Assembly: GCF_050436995.1 (NCBI RefSeq)
Contig: NC_134747.1
Coordinates: 3,231,501-3,295,500, forward strand
Source: Anticarsia gemmatalis
Taxonomy: Eukaryota; Arthropoda; Insecta; Lepidoptera; Erebidae
Length of the DNA stretch: 64,000 bases
Reading direction: 5' to 3'
The first letter of the stretch is position 1, and every line of letters begins with the position of its first letter. The notes below the pieces were generated by a model. It was not told the origin of the DNA. It was given only the letters and a program-made list of their open reading frames with translations, and searched no databases. A program made the translations under genes and the position numbers. Positions 31,210 to 43,162 of the stretch are shown piece by piece.

Positions 31210-33067
31210 GACTTTTAAAATCAGTATTTTAGAAGAATGAAAATGTATAGCCATGCTTATATTGGAAAGGTCAAGAGATTGTTTTTTTGAACCTACCAGT
31301 CAGGGAAACTACTAGGTCAAACTAGTTTCTTAAAATTACTTATCTATCTAATAGCTAGCTAGAGGACAGACAGTGAGAAGCTTGATCAGCTTCAGTTAAG
31401 CCTGAGCTTTTGCTCAGCTGTAAGACGATATTGGCAACTAAAAAAAAACAATAACAAATTACGTAATCCCTTTCTCACGAGGGAAGCAGCAGGGGTCAGC
31501 TAGTGCAGCAATAAATTTAGTAAACACTGCACAAAACTACAATCAATCATGGCAAACCGGGAAAAACATGCCAAAAACTTACACGAACTAATAGTAGCGT
31601 GTGACGTCGATAGATGGCAGCACTAGTTACATGTTTCACCGATAATTCCGACCGCGCATGCAACGGTGACTGACGTTCGATTAATCTTCTATTAACGTTT
31701 ATCGTATCGCGTTTACCGATGTGCAAAAATACTGAGCGTAATTGAGTTCGTGTTTTAAAATTTGTTTGTTTTTAGTACGATGCTTTGTTTAGTCTATAAC
31801 CTGAGAATAGAGTTGGTTTGGTGTTTAAAGCCAAAATAATTTTAGACTATATAATCTCTTTTGTTTGTTTGATTTGCACGCCTAAAGAGCTTTAGCTTTT
31901 ATTCCAGTCGCTTCGGTTTTGGTGCAAAAAAGTACGACTTTATAAGAATCTCTACATATGTTAAATATCACAGCGGTTTAGTCATGAAACATACAGACCG
32001 ATTTTCGCATTTATAATATGAATAAAGTATGAATTTCGGAGATTCGAATATTCGAGCTAAGCCTAGCCATATGTAGGTAATTCCCGATGAGAGGTAGTGT
32101 GTAGGCTTCATCCAATTTCCTGACCGGTCGTGTCAAAATTGATTAAGTCGTAACAGGATAGGCTCGCTAGGTTAAACTGTTAAATTAAACTTGAATTTCT
32201 AGGCACATTCTTGATAATTGTTATTTAGGCTTTCGAAGCTGAGTAAGTAGTAGTAATAATAATAAAAAAATATTTATTTCTCTTCAAAGGTAAGTACAAT
32301 TTTTTACATTTTTTTTTTTACTTTTACTTTTTTTTTTAGTGTTACAATGAATATACACAATAGAAAATAAACCTTTGAGAGACTTGGAGCCTGTAGTAGG
32401 GTAGCCCTGTGTTACTGTTCTTACTTCAAGTTATTGTAGGTTATTGATGAAAGTGGGGAATTCGTAGTATCACAGTATGGCAGAGGTACACACAGAATGG
32501 GGTTTCTTATGCAAATCATTATTTGAATGTCTCAATCATTTTGTTCTAAACATTTTCTGCTTTCTCTATCATTCATTCTTTCCCATAGATATCTGGTTCC
32601 TAAGATTTGTACTTAGTATTTTTAGTTACAGTTTTTGACCTACCTGAACTATAAATTGTCTTTGAAGGATCAACGAAAGCTCCTATTAGAAGCGCGGTTT
32701 GACGTATCTATTCATCTATTTGGAGTGTACAAAAGATACATTAACAATGTATAAAACCCATAAACGAGCTAAATACTTTTTTTTTCTCAAATTCCTGCCA
32801 TCAACAAAATCAAAGCGGGAAATCCATTAAAATGATTTTAGTACGAATTTTTAACAGTCCAATGCTAAACGGGATATGACGTCACAGAAGTAAAACGTTT
32901 TACAACAGATCTGTGAGAATAGATGAGCAATAAACCTGTTTACGTGATACAGTACAGGGCCGGACTGGGGACATGACGGGTGCAATGTTGTACTAAAATT
33001 ATGGGTGCGATTAAACAATTTATTTGAGTTGTGAGTGTTATCAGTGGAGTTGGGGTTTTATTGCTGA
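31210..33067. other. Long stretch; only a Helitron-end scrap near 31490-31503
   Basis: GGGGTCAGCTAG followed by T at about 31492-31504 looks like an isolated Helitron 3' end. The rest of this AT-rich stretch shows nothing. Confidence 0.4.
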
Positions 33068-33304
33068 CTAGCTGACCCGCGCAACTTCGCTTGCGTCACA
33101 CAAGAGAATGGGTCAAAATTTTCCCCGTTTTTGTAACATTTTTCGTTGCTACTCCGCTCCTAATGACCGTAGCGTGATGTTATATAGCCTATAGCCTTCC
33201 TCGATAAATGGGCTATCTAACACTGAAAGAATTTTTCAAATCGGACCAGTAGTTCCTGAGATTAGCGCGTTCAAACAAACAAACAAACTCTTCAGCTTTA
33301 TTAT
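33068..33304 (-). mobile_element. Non-autonomous Helitron, first of a head-to-tail pair
   Basis: CTAG at 33068-33071 after host A, standard hairpin (CGCAACTTCGCTTGCG) and body. The 5' end stops in CAGCTTTATTATA just before the next copy, so about 10 terminal bases are lost or replaced. Confidence 0.85.
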
Positions 33305-33307
33305 ATA

Positions 33308-33572
33308 CTAGCTGACTCGCGCAACTTCGCTTGCGTCACATAAGAGAGAATGAATGAAAATTTTCCCCGTTTTTGTAACATTTTTTACTCGTACTCTGCT
33401 CCTATTAGTCGTAGCGTGACGATATATAGCCATAGCCTTCCTCGATAAATGGGCTATCTAACACTGAAAGAATTTTTCAAATCGGGTGAGTAGTTCCTGA
33501 GATTAGCGCGTTCAAACAAACAAACAAACAAACAATCAAACAAACTCTTCAGCTTTATAATATTAGTATAGA
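33308..33572 (-). mobile_element. Non-autonomous Helitron, second of a head-to-tail pair
   Basis: CTAG at 33308-33311 after host A, TC start at 33571-33572 before host T. The (CAAA)n run near the 5' end is expanded (33509-33535), so the copy is longer than the standard. Confidence 0.9.
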
Positions 33573-33573
33573 T

Positions 33574-33616
<43 letters not shown>

Positions 33617-33655
33617 TTATTTATTATTTAATTATTTAATTTATTAGTATAGATT
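33573..33655. repeat. (TTTA)n microsatellite
   Basis: About 80 bases of TTTA/TTA units directly next to the Helitron 5' end and followed by a second TTAGTATAGATTT, which looks like a duplicate of the Helitron terminus. Confidence 0.85.
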
Positions 33656-35346
33656 TTGAGTTGAATTTGTCTTTGTATTATGATGGGTGAGAGAGACGCC
33701 GGAGATACATACATAAAGATGTTGAGAAGGCATAATAATATGACGTGGTTTTTGAAGGTATTGTTTAAATAATTGCCTCGCACAATGTGACAAAAAATTT
33801 GAAATAAACTATAAGGAATTGATTGATTGTGTTCTCTTATATCTATAAATCAAAATATTTATAGGTTCGAAGCGTAAGCATTTAAAGATCTAATGGAACA
33901 TGAACGGCATCATTATATTCTTGCTCTCTCCAAGTTTAGTTTTTACTTTTTACCTTCCCTGCAGCGACTTGCTGCTATATTCAGACACACAAATCCAAAT
34001 AGCGCGTACATACCAAGTATCTTTATTTATACTTCCTCATACGTATAAAACATACGTCTTATCAAAATGACTACCTTATTTCCACACATCTAACGCCTGT
34101 CTATTATCGCACCCCTCGTTATGATACGGGCCTGTTAAAACGAAATGTTTGTGACTTTGTCGTACAAAACGCGCTTTATATCGAGCGTAAAAGCGCTTTA
34201 CGAGCATATAGTAGAGAACTGGAGGGGAAATTTTAACAATAATCACTGAGAAATAATGATGAAACAGCTTTGGGTAGACGTATGTGTATCTTCTCTTTAA
34301 TAAAGGCAACCGAGCTGAAGAGATAATCGCGGTCTTGATTCATAGAACGCGCCGATTAACTTTGTGTGTCTTAACATAGCAACAAACCGTTGCACGATGG
34401 TAAAACATGAAAATAGGTGATGTAAGAGACGGGCCCGAGAATGGACCCCTATAAAACTAAACGGGCGCATTAGCACATTTACCATACACTGGCCAGTATT
34501 CGATCGAAATTAAAACTATCTATTAAAATGGTTAAAACTTTAACCGATCACCATTCATCAAAAAGTCCAGCAATCACTTCAGTTTATTCTGCGAATTTTG
34601 TTATCCTTCCAACTCTCTTTCAGTCGAAATCTAAAGCAATATCATAATAAAATATTTGCACGCGAAACTTTTACATAACACATGCGTTTGTTCCGCTTAC
34701 ATCAAACAAAAGCTGTCAGGCGCAGCGTCCACTAGTTGTAATATAAATAAGTACGAACAAAAGTTTTCTCTTTACATCCTACGTACTGTGATAGACAATA
34801 CAGTCAACCGTACTCTACCGTGGTTAGAAAGTACTACAGCCTACGGTAAGGCTTAGGTTTCATTATTATAAGAGTTTAGGAGGAAGCTGTAAGAGTAGTA
34901 TAATTGACTATTGGATCGTATAATATCTTTTTTCTCCATTTTTTTAAAAGAATTATAGAGAAACGGAGACAGTTATTACACTTTTAACAGTCTTGAAAAT
35001 TACGAAAAGGTTTTCGGTTCTTCGCACTCAAGTCTTACGTATGTTTGGTTTGAAAATACCTTGTAATATAATTCGGATGGAATTTTTGTTTTCTACGTCA
35101 AAAGCGTAATAGTAATGCAACAAAACTGACATTAAAAAGTATTATACTTTTACGTTTTCCAAGTTAAATTTAAAGTTCGTTTTGTCTGAAATCAAACAAA
35201 TTAGGTCAATCAAAATTAATATCTAACTAATAATAACTACTTATCTAACAAAATTATAATAATATGCAATTGAAGAGGGTGTTAAATTTAAAGTAAAAGA
35301 CTACCCTTGAATACACATACGCCAGTCTCAGTTTAAATATCGCTTA
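33656..35346. other. Stretch with nothing recognised; slightly GC-richer at 34070-34500
   Basis: Two overlapping minus-strand frames (34076-34309, 34297-34485) have no recognised motif. No repeat identified. Confidence 0.35.
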
Positions 35347-35563
35347 CTACAGTTTATCTATCTTCTATCTACAGTATCTACCGACACAATAGTGTTTATC
35401 CACCGGTAGTTGCAGTCATTTAGAGTGCAGTTGATGCGCTCGTATTGTACTGATGGTAGCGGTCAACAGTCAGCGATATTGTGTGTTTCAACTTGACTGT
35501 TTGTACTGCGATACTCATTGATTGTGCAGTGACCGTCTTTGTGGAGTATTAGGGATAAAAACT
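35347..35563 (+). repeat. 217-bp direct repeat, left copy
   Basis: Highly similar to 35925-36139, with only scattered differences. Contains CACAATAGTGTTTATCCACC and GTGCAGTTGATGCGCTCGTA. Could be one terminal repeat of a miniature LTR element or half of a segmental duplication. Confidence 0.85.
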
Positions 35564-35924
35564 GCTTCTTTCCTGAGTAGGTACTAAGCCAATTTAAAAA
35601 TTACAGTTTCTATACTTACTTGATACCATCGCATAGCGAGCGTTTAACATTTAAAACTACTTCCAGAAAATGATTCTTACTGAATACACTAGGGGCGCTA
35701 ATTCAGTTTTCATTAGGAGAATATTTCTTTAATAGTTACTTGGTTATAGATTGTGCTTGAGTTGTAGGGAATTTCCCTTTTTGGTGGCAATTTTGAAAGC
35801 TGATTAGTCAATAATGGAATTGGAAAGAATAACCTCCAAAGGTTCTTATACAGGAAATTTAAAAATTACAGAAACTTATCACAATGACGTTTCCAATAAA
35901 TAAACCAAGCCGGCGTATATATAA
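35564..35924. repeat. Spacer between the direct repeats, with MITE debris
   Basis: 35640-35715 is an eroded copy of the 180-bp MITE core (GTTTAACATTTAAAACTAC and AGGGGCGCTAATTCAGTTTT). No primer-binding site, polypurine tract or ORF recognised. Confidence 0.5.
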
Positions 35925-36139
35925 CTACAGTTTATCTATCGTCTATCTTCAGTATCTAGCAACACAATAGTGTTTATCCACCGGTAGTCGCAGTCATTTA
36001 GAGTGCAGTTGATGCGCTCGTATTGTACTGATGGTAGCGGTCAACAGTCAGCGATATTGTGTGTTTCAACTTGACTTTTTGTACTGCGATACTCGTTGAT
36101 TGTGAAGTGACCATCTTTGTGAGATTTTGAGGATAAACT
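35925..36139 (+). repeat. 217-bp direct repeat, right copy
   Basis: Right partner of 35347-35563. Its end is abutted by the poly-T side of an inverted SINE-C. Confidence 0.85.
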
Positions 36140-36366
36140 TTTTTTTTATTATTTTTTTTTAAAAAGACAACTCCCGCACTAGGAATTGCTCTTGTGTCGC
36201 GGGGACTTTTACAAACATACAAATAACGGACACAAAGTACAACCAGACCCGAAACAAATATTTGTGGAGCGCACAAATAAATTGTCCCGTGTGGGAATCG
36301 AACCCACGACCTCCCGACGCAATGGTAGCGTTGTGGTGACCTAAACCACTGCGCCACGGACACATT
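36140..36366 (-). mobile_element. tRNA-derived SINE (family C), reference copy
   Basis: On the minus strand: head GTCCGTGGCGCAGTGGTTTA (A box), B box GGGTTCGATTCC (36293-36304), body TCGGGTCTGGTTGTACTTTG, CCCCGCGACACAAGAGCAAT, AGTGCGGGAGTTGTC, poly-A-like tail. The frames of 121 and 68 codons here are SINE translation. Confidence 0.9.
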
Positions 36367-36534
36367 TTGCTACTGTCGTATAGCTGAGCAAGGGTCTCCT
36401 TACTGAATATCGAATATCAAAGGGGCGGCTTTATGGTTCAGCATGCAAGAGTGGCTTTTTAAAGAACTCTGAGGGAGGCAAGGTTCCAATCAACATGTTT
36501 TTGTACTGCTAGAATAAAAGCTAGTCTTTTTTAA

Positions 36535-36622
36535 TTAATTCTAGTGGGTGTAGTCCTTAAGATCGAACTCTCGACCACTTGCGTATTGGTGCCAAATGCT
36601 TAGACTACTGAGTCATCAGATT
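36535..36622 (-). repeat. SINE head fragment, minus strand
   Basis: On the minus strand: TGATGACTCAGTAGTCTAAG (A-box-like), GCAAGTGGTCGAGAGTTCGA (B-box-like). Related to SINE-A but diverged; no tail. Confidence 0.5.
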
Positions 36623-37582
36623 TTTAGAATTGAAAAGGTTTTTCTTGACTTATCCTGCTTTCAGCCAGACTGATCTAATAAAATATTACCCGTATCTATC
36701 CTAAAAAAGATATAGTATATAAAAAAACTAACAGTAAAATAATCTTGGGACTACAAATTGATAGTTGCCCTACTCATCGCATTAGCAGTATTGCAGATAC
36801 ATCGATACGTTGGAACGTTCACAGCTTATTAACTAAGCACTAAGCACTGAACATGAGCACTGATCAGGGAGCTTAATGTTATGTACAATGTTGTATATCG
36901 TGTTCATTGATTGAATGTTTTGATTCAAAATACAGTTGTTGACAAAAATGCGTACATTTAATTACATTATTGCTTTATCCATCTTAATTTTGACGATAAA
37001 ATTGTAAAATACGCGGTAGGTCTCTTCCTGAATCGAGGTATTTGTCAGCTTCACAATAGAACATTTTATTTACAGGTGACAGTTACATTTTCATTAAACC
37101 TAACTAGTCAAACATTGGGTACATAGTAAATACTAGTAGTACCACTTCTATGAAATCAATACATATTGGCATAGAAAAATACAAAGACGACTCTAATTGA
37201 TTTCTATTAGAAACAATTTTAAAAATTAATACTCTAGCGTCATACTTTTTATCTACGTACTTTTTATTCGAGATACTCTATTAAAACGCACGCCTTACCC
37301 ATATTGTCTACATTACCTCGTAATTTATTTGAAGGTACGTAATAGCTCTATTTAAAAAATGGCCGCCACGGGTCTCTTTACACCAACTAATACCAACTTG
37401 AACACACATTTATCTCGACAAAATTATACCGAAGCCTAAATAAAGTACTTCACAATTTATAGCTCACAAAATAAATGTTCTGTAGTACTAGCGACCGGGG
37501 CGACCCCTATTAGGCGTGGTTGATTAAGGTATTTAATACGACCTTCTGTCCGTGACTTTGCATGCGTGGAAAGATTTTTATA
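36623..37582. other. Stretch with nothing recognised
   Basis: No gene or repeat recognised. Confidence 0.4.
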
Positions 37583-38152
37583 GTAGGGCCGCTGAATTAT
37601 TACCGATTTGACACATGACAAATTGACAATACTAGTGAAGTGACTGAACAGGTAACTCTAATATCATTTTGGAACAGTTTGTTTTTGAATATTCTAGTAC
37701 AGAGATTAATTAAATAAAATCAAAACCAATAATAGTTAAAGACACAAGTTCTTCATTAGGTGGAGTATCCTTGATTAAATAAAATAAATATCCGTATCCC
37801 TTATTCCTATATTCCATCAAGATTCTTTGAAATAAAAATCATACCTATTCCAATGAATTCGGACCGAATACTATTAAGCACATCACTATGAAAACAAGAC
37901 GCACGAATCCGCACCATGTAACTTTATACAAGCGCGCTAAAGAACAAAAAATAAATGTTTTCATATTATTTACAAACTATTTTAAGTTTTGAAACAGTGT
38001 TTATTGGAAAATTACTTAATTCTGATATTTTGACATAAAGTTTTATATTAAAGAGGTATTCTAAATCATTCCGCAAATGTGACGCTCGTGCAAGGTTATA
38101 TCGATTAATTTAAAGAATAATCTGTCAATCGGTAATTACTCAGCGGCCCTAC
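37583..38152. mobile_element. Inverted-repeat element, 570 bp, TA/TATA flanks
   Basis: The ends GTAGGGCCGCTGA and ATTACCGATT(T)GACA pair over about 32 bases with few differences. TATA lies on both sides (37579-37582, 38153-38156), so the target is TA or TATA. No ORF; family unknown. Confidence 0.8.
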
Positions 38153-38774
38153 TATAGAGTATAAAATTTTATATAAGACCAGTATACAAACAACCGGTGC
38201 TTATTTTTTTGTATATTTATAACTTTTTGCGTGAAAGAGTATACCTACTACTCTTAAACTTTCCGTTTATTAAGTTTATTGGCAAGAAATACAGAGTTTG
38301 AACAAAGTACCGAGGTTTTAATGCTACGCAACCGAACAGCATTTTGATTTAACTTAGTAAGAAGATTATTTAAACGGTTGAGGTGAAAATAGAGAATAGT
38401 TGTATTTTTCAAAATATTTTCCCTCAGAGGACCTGCTAGTGGGGCTATGCGATTCAGCTCATGAGCTTAGTTTTTTGAAAACTTATAACAGCATTGTGTA
38501 TTCTGACAACCGAAAAATCAACTATAAATATTTCTTAAAATGAACAGACCCAACCCCAGTTCCAATAAACACACAATTTCTTCTGTAACATATTTTGTAA
38601 TCAACCCTGCATTAAGTCTGTATGCGTAGGTCTAATGAAACGCCTGTTTGCCTAGGTCACGCACAGCGGTCGGTAATTCCCGCGTTGGTTAGACACGATA
38701 TTAGTCTGGAATATTGACTAGAGAATTGAATTCTGTAGCGCGATTGCCTTACAGTCTGCAAATACAGGCAAGTG
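38153..38774. other. Stretch with nothing recognised
   Basis: No gene or repeat recognised. Confidence 0.4.
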
Positions 38775-38905
38775 TTTGATATTTAATATTGCTTGAAGAA
38801 AATAGGTCTTGGAAAATACGCTAGGGGCGTTGAACAGTTTTTTTATACAAAATGTGTCGGTTGTCGATAGTCAATAGTGGTTTTCGATAGTCAATAGAGA
38901 AAAGG
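38775..38905 (+). mobile_element. Eroded MITE (180-bp family)
   Basis: AGGGGCGTTGAACAGTTTTT, ATACAAAATGTGTCGGTTGT and CGATAGTCAATAGTGG match the family; the last block is duplicated within the copy. Confidence 0.6.
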
Positions 38906-39447
38906 AAACGTCTCTCTCGACTGGTTTATTTAAATAAGAAGTTAATCGATTACTGACTAGAGTTTATAGTGTTTGGTAATGGAATATTTAGAAAAATTGG
39001 TATTGTTTAGAATCCATTCTTCCTTGCTTCATATTATTTCGGTTTTGATGGCACGCGGCATGCGTCTTGAAGTTTCGGGTTAAATGATTGCTACATTAAT
39101 TTAAAAAAATAAACTTTTGAAGCCAAAAGGGTTCTGAATCTTATAAGTGAGAGAAAGTGCGCGGATTAGCTTGTAAGAATAAACATTTTACTAACAATAT
39201 TTCGTCAAAGCATACATATGTATAATAGTAACTTATTTAAAATGTCATCTACGTCAACTATTCCTGAAGTCCTTTAAACAATTTTGTCGCATACCTGCCT
39301 ACACAAAATTCTTCCCAAAACGGTCAGAACGAAACATCTTTGTATATAAACTGTAACTAAGCAAAGTTCATTACACGCGGTCAGAACACTTGCGAACTAA
39401 TTTGATGGAGAACATTCTAGAAATAGTTTTGTATTGTTATTTATGTT
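38906..39447. other. Stretch with nothing recognised
   Basis: No gene or repeat recognised. Confidence 0.4.
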
Positions 39448-39515
39448 TACTAATATTATAAAGAGGAAATGTTTGTTTGTACGGGGATAATCTCAAAAAT
39501 TGGTCAGCTAAGTTA
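39448..39515 (+). repeat. Helitron-like 5' end fragment
   Basis: TACTAATATTATAAAGAGGA followed by AATGTTTGTTTGTACGGG is the usual start of a lepidopteran Helitron or RTE-tailed repeat. A possible matching 3' end, CGAAGTCGCGTAGTCCAGCT followed by AGT, lies at 39977-39999. Confidence 0.45.
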
Positions 39516-39589
39516 AAAAAGCTACATTTATTTATGTGTTAACGATATTTTAGCAATCGCAGGTCGGTAGCATGTTTCACTTTCATTAT

Positions 39590-39715
39590 ATTGTTGGCTA
39601 GCGACTACCAGCTGGCTCTAAAATCTGATCAGCGCTTTTAGCGGGCGCAACGGGAACTATTTTTGCGATACATTTTAAATGTCAATCTTTCGATAGTCGG
39701 TAGTACTGATTCGAC
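39590..39715 (+). mobile_element. Diverged MITE (180-bp family)
   Basis: CTAAAATCTGATCAGCGC, GGGAACTATTTTTGCGATAC, ATTTTAAATGTCAATCTTTC and GATAGTCGGTAGTAC match the family in order. Confidence 0.65.
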
Positions 39716-39998
39716 CGTTTGCATGTATTTTAATTAGCTCTTATAATTCTTCCAAAGTAGGTATCGCACTTTAAAAATTCAGAGAGAAATGCTGAGTTAG
39801 TAGCTATTACATAACAGACGGATTTGCTTGCGTATTTTTTATAAAAGCATGTATTGATCATGGAAAACCAGTCAGATGATATAGTGATATTTTTCATCAA
39901 TATAGAAAGCCACATCCTTGAAAGAATTTAATAAAAGATATAGTGGGCGAAAACAAAATTATATTTCAAACGGACGAAGTCGCGTAGTCCAGCTAGTG

Positions 39999-40935
39999 TT
40001 ATGTTATTTCTGTTATGTTGATGTAAATCGAGGTACATCGAGATTGGGACGCGGGTGAAAGATTAATCGGATTTGTTGAAGTATTTCCTGTTTGTATTTA
40101 ATTTTATATGTTAGGACTGTGTTTGTGTCCTGTTTTTTTTTTAACAGTGATCGTTTTAACAGTACTTATAATTGTGTAGATTTCATGTAAGAGTATAGGA
40201 GTTCTGCTTGAACAAAGGGCGGTTAGAACAACTTTGACACTAGGTTGACCACTAACCATACGATAAGATGAAGTTGAAAAAAATGAGTTTAGATTTGATT
40301 TTTGGATTTTGATGCGATGCTTTCAAATGTCTATCTGTTAAGTTCCTCTTATTTCAGGATTGCAGTTCTTTGTAAAAATCATAATGAATTACCCTACAGT
40401 ATGTTCATAATGTGAGTTCTACTCATAGCTAGTACATCTTTTGGATATACTCTAAACGTAAAGTTGGTAAAAATATCGTAGAAACAAGCATATCGCAAAG
40501 TATCAACATTCTTATTCTCTTTCCAAACTTTAATGCGATAGTGTCACCGTGCTAAGTATACCAAAACTTATTTAGAAAGAATAAACGACCTTGATACTTT
40601 AGTAGTCACACAGACACAGTAGCAACAAGAATGATAAATAAAATAAACTTATATTCGCTTTTCCAGATGTGACAAGAGACTTTTACAAATTTCTATCCCA
40701 ACAATGAAATTTCATTCTCACTTCTAAGAAGCACTCCAACTGAATTTCACGCAAAGCTTTAGGTGTTATGCTTCAGTAGGCTCCATACAAATTGAATTGT
40801 ATGTTACCGAATAAAGTATAGTGTAAGTGTCAAAACGTATGATCTTCGCCGCCGTGTGGAGACGGTGCTATGCATATAACATGAGTGACTTTTAGTGGTA
40901 ACGAAGAACGCGGTTTGGTTTTTAAATGATTTATA
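39999..40935. repeat. Mostly unrecognised; 5S-like SINE 3' fragment at 40215-40273
   Basis: GAACAACTTTGACACTAGG, TTGACCACTAACCATACGAT and AAGATGAAG match the 3' end of 28123-28368. The rest shows nothing. Confidence 0.6.
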
Positions 40936-41084
40936 ACCCTCTTATTCATAAACACACTATAAACCTATTTTAGTTAAACAACTACTATAATATGTTTTCT
41001 CTTTTTCATTTCGCTTAGGAGAGAAAGAAACGAAACTCTTTATAAGCCTTTCATTGCTTCATATATTTTTATCAATAAGAGGGT
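40936..41084. mobile_element. MITE, 149 bp, TA target
   Basis: Inverted ends ACCCTCTTATTSATAAA (one internal mismatch) flanked by TA (40934-40935, 41085-41086). No ORF. Family not seen elsewhere in the window. Confidence 0.85.
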
Positions 41085-41086
41085 TA

Positions 41087-41160
41087 CTCTGTGGCGCGGT
41101 CGGTAGTGTAACCAGCTGTTGACCATTCAAAGACGTGGGTATATTTCAGACTTCTATCTA
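41087..41160 (+). repeat. tRNA-like SINE head (family D)
   Basis: CTCTGTGGCGCGGTCGGTAG resembles an A box region with GACGTGGGTATATTTCAG in place of a B box. Followed by degenerate body sequence to about 41300. Confidence 0.45.
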
Positions 41161-42099
41161 AGCCTTTGGTTATAACAGGCGTACTAAATGTATGTTAAAC
41201 TAATATTGGTCGTGGGATAAATTAGTTCTGTAGACAGTTTTTGTAAGGGTTGATTTTGTAAATATGCAACCGCATACGGACTCCTGGTTTTCATTACCGG
41301 GTTGGTAATTGTGTTATGTATTTTTAATTAGTTCCATCTGCCAGACTTAGGCGCTAGGCTGGGCTCCGTGACCGAAACCCGGGTTTCAGTCAGCTTGTTA
41401 TTATAGAAATAAAAACTACTATTTTAAGTAATTGTTATAGCCAATAAATACCTTACAGAGTTTCAATGAGGGATAAACGCTAGGGATCAGTCGCCACTTC
41501 CAACGATCTGTGTTCGAATATGGACACGAGTATTTTTGGGTTGGTATCTTTAATGATTTTTTAAACTTTGAATAACTTGGGAAACTCTGACGTTCACACC
41601 GTTTTTGATTAATTTTTGGTGACACTCTATTAAACGCTTGAACCAGCTATTAAACCATTTCGAGCAAAACGTAAAATTAGGAGACACTGTAGCATTCTTC
41701 TGTAAGACAGTTTCTCGCTGTTTTTATAGCCTCATGTTCCCGCCATTCGTTGGAACATGTCACGCTTAAGCAATAAGATGAAAAATTGATTCACGTTTGT
41801 TCATGTTCCGATAATGCGATACATGACGCGACGTCGCGCGACAAAACATACGAGATTATTAGGGAACGTTACGGTAACGTGTTTTTGTTTGCGGCGAGAG
41901 AAAATAGCAAGCTCTTCTGTAAGACAATAAGGAAATTGTGCGTGTTTCTGATACTTGGTACGTGAATGATGTTTATTTGAGTTTGAGATAATTTGACGTT
42001 ATGATCTTACTATATTTTATAAGGGAGGATCATACAAATGTCTAGTTTTGTATCTAAGCAACTGGATAGTTTTGGTCAAGAACGCAATAGGCTTTTTTA
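41161..42099. other. Stretch with nothing recognised
   Basis: No gene or repeat beyond the degenerate SINE body. A local palindrome, CGACGTCG, at 41830-41837 is short. Confidence 0.35.
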
Positions 42100-42190
42100 A
42101 CCCACGTCTGTCTCACTGCTGGGCTAGGATTTCCTTCTAGCGAAGGAGAGGTTGGGGACTTCGCATGTCCCAGCATGCAGCAAAAAAAAA
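42100..42190 (-). repeat. SINE-A tail fragment, minus strand
   Basis: GTCTCACTGCTGGGCTAGGA to GAGAGGTTGGGGACTTCGCA, the inverted tail with losses. Confidence 0.6.
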
Positions 42191-43067
42191 CTTGGCTAAG
42201 TAGCTGTATTCTGTTATTGACAAACTTTAGACAATGAGGAATCGTATGATATTATCAGTAATCATTTCATTACTAATCTTTATCTGTTGGACAAGGGACT
42301 GCCGAAGCCATAGAGTCCATAATCACTAAACAATCTCGACGTAATCACTTTAGATCAGACCTTCGGTCCATTACTCTTACCTAGTGCAGATTGCACTTTG
42401 TAATTTCAATTTTCAGACTTTACATTTCTGTTTAGAGAACTCGCTAGTAATTTTTCGATGTTTTTCACTTAATTGATACTATTAGCACAAAATCGGACAG
42501 TCTCATAGACGTACAAACATTTCACCCAAAATTTCCCACAGGAAAGTTAATAAAACTGCTACGATCTACTATCCAATGGCGGCGTAGATCAAACGTTATA
42601 GTACTTTAAAAACAAAGAGTAAAAGTATCAGCCCTAATAACGGTAAAAGGAGGTGTTATCGCGATCATGGGAGGAGATTATAGCTCATAGAATAAAGTAG
42701 GGTTGTTACGCGCGTAAGTGCCGGTAATAGTACTTAATGATTCTTCTACTTTTTATTACTCTTCTTTGATCTTTTGCTATTTGGTGTGAAATAATGATAG
42801 AATATGTTTGAGATAAGTAATAAAAGTAAGATAAGAAAATGCATACTTTACTAATATGAATGACTGCGTGATTTTTTTCGGGGGTAAACGGTAAAAGGGA
42901 GGTCAAAGTTATAAACTATCCGTACTCCAAATTTGATTGGCGTTCAGTAATTTTGACGTGAATGAGTAACAAATATTCACCCCAACAATTTTCTTTAAGA
43001 TAAATTAACTCCGCAGTCAAATTTTCATATAAATATGTACAAAAAAATACCTTTGTATTATAATTTT
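42191..43067. other. Stretch with nothing recognised
   Basis: No gene or repeat recognised. Confidence 0.4.
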
Positions 43068-43162
43068 TTGTGACTGGACTTATACAAACATACAAACAAT
43101 GAACACAAAGTACAACAAGCGAGAGAACAGCGTGGTGACCACCTAAACCACGCGGCAGAAGT
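43068..43162 (-). repeat. SINE-C fragment with internal deletion
   Basis: Body GTTGTACTTTGTGTTCATTG and head-like ACCACGCTGTTC/GTGGTTTAGGTGG on the minus strand, with the B box region deleted. Confidence 0.55.

Noticed and set aside
33573..33655. CRISPR-like or centromeric array
   Set aside because: A plain TTTA microsatellite; there is no repeat-spacer structure anywhere in the window.
35998..36365. Minus-strand frames of 121 and 68 codons with SVAQWFRSP-like and VSGLVVLCVR-like residues, also at 5306-5527, 23653-23856 and 51261-51534
   Set aside because: They are translations of SINE-C copies; the shared peptide reflects the repeat, not a protein family.
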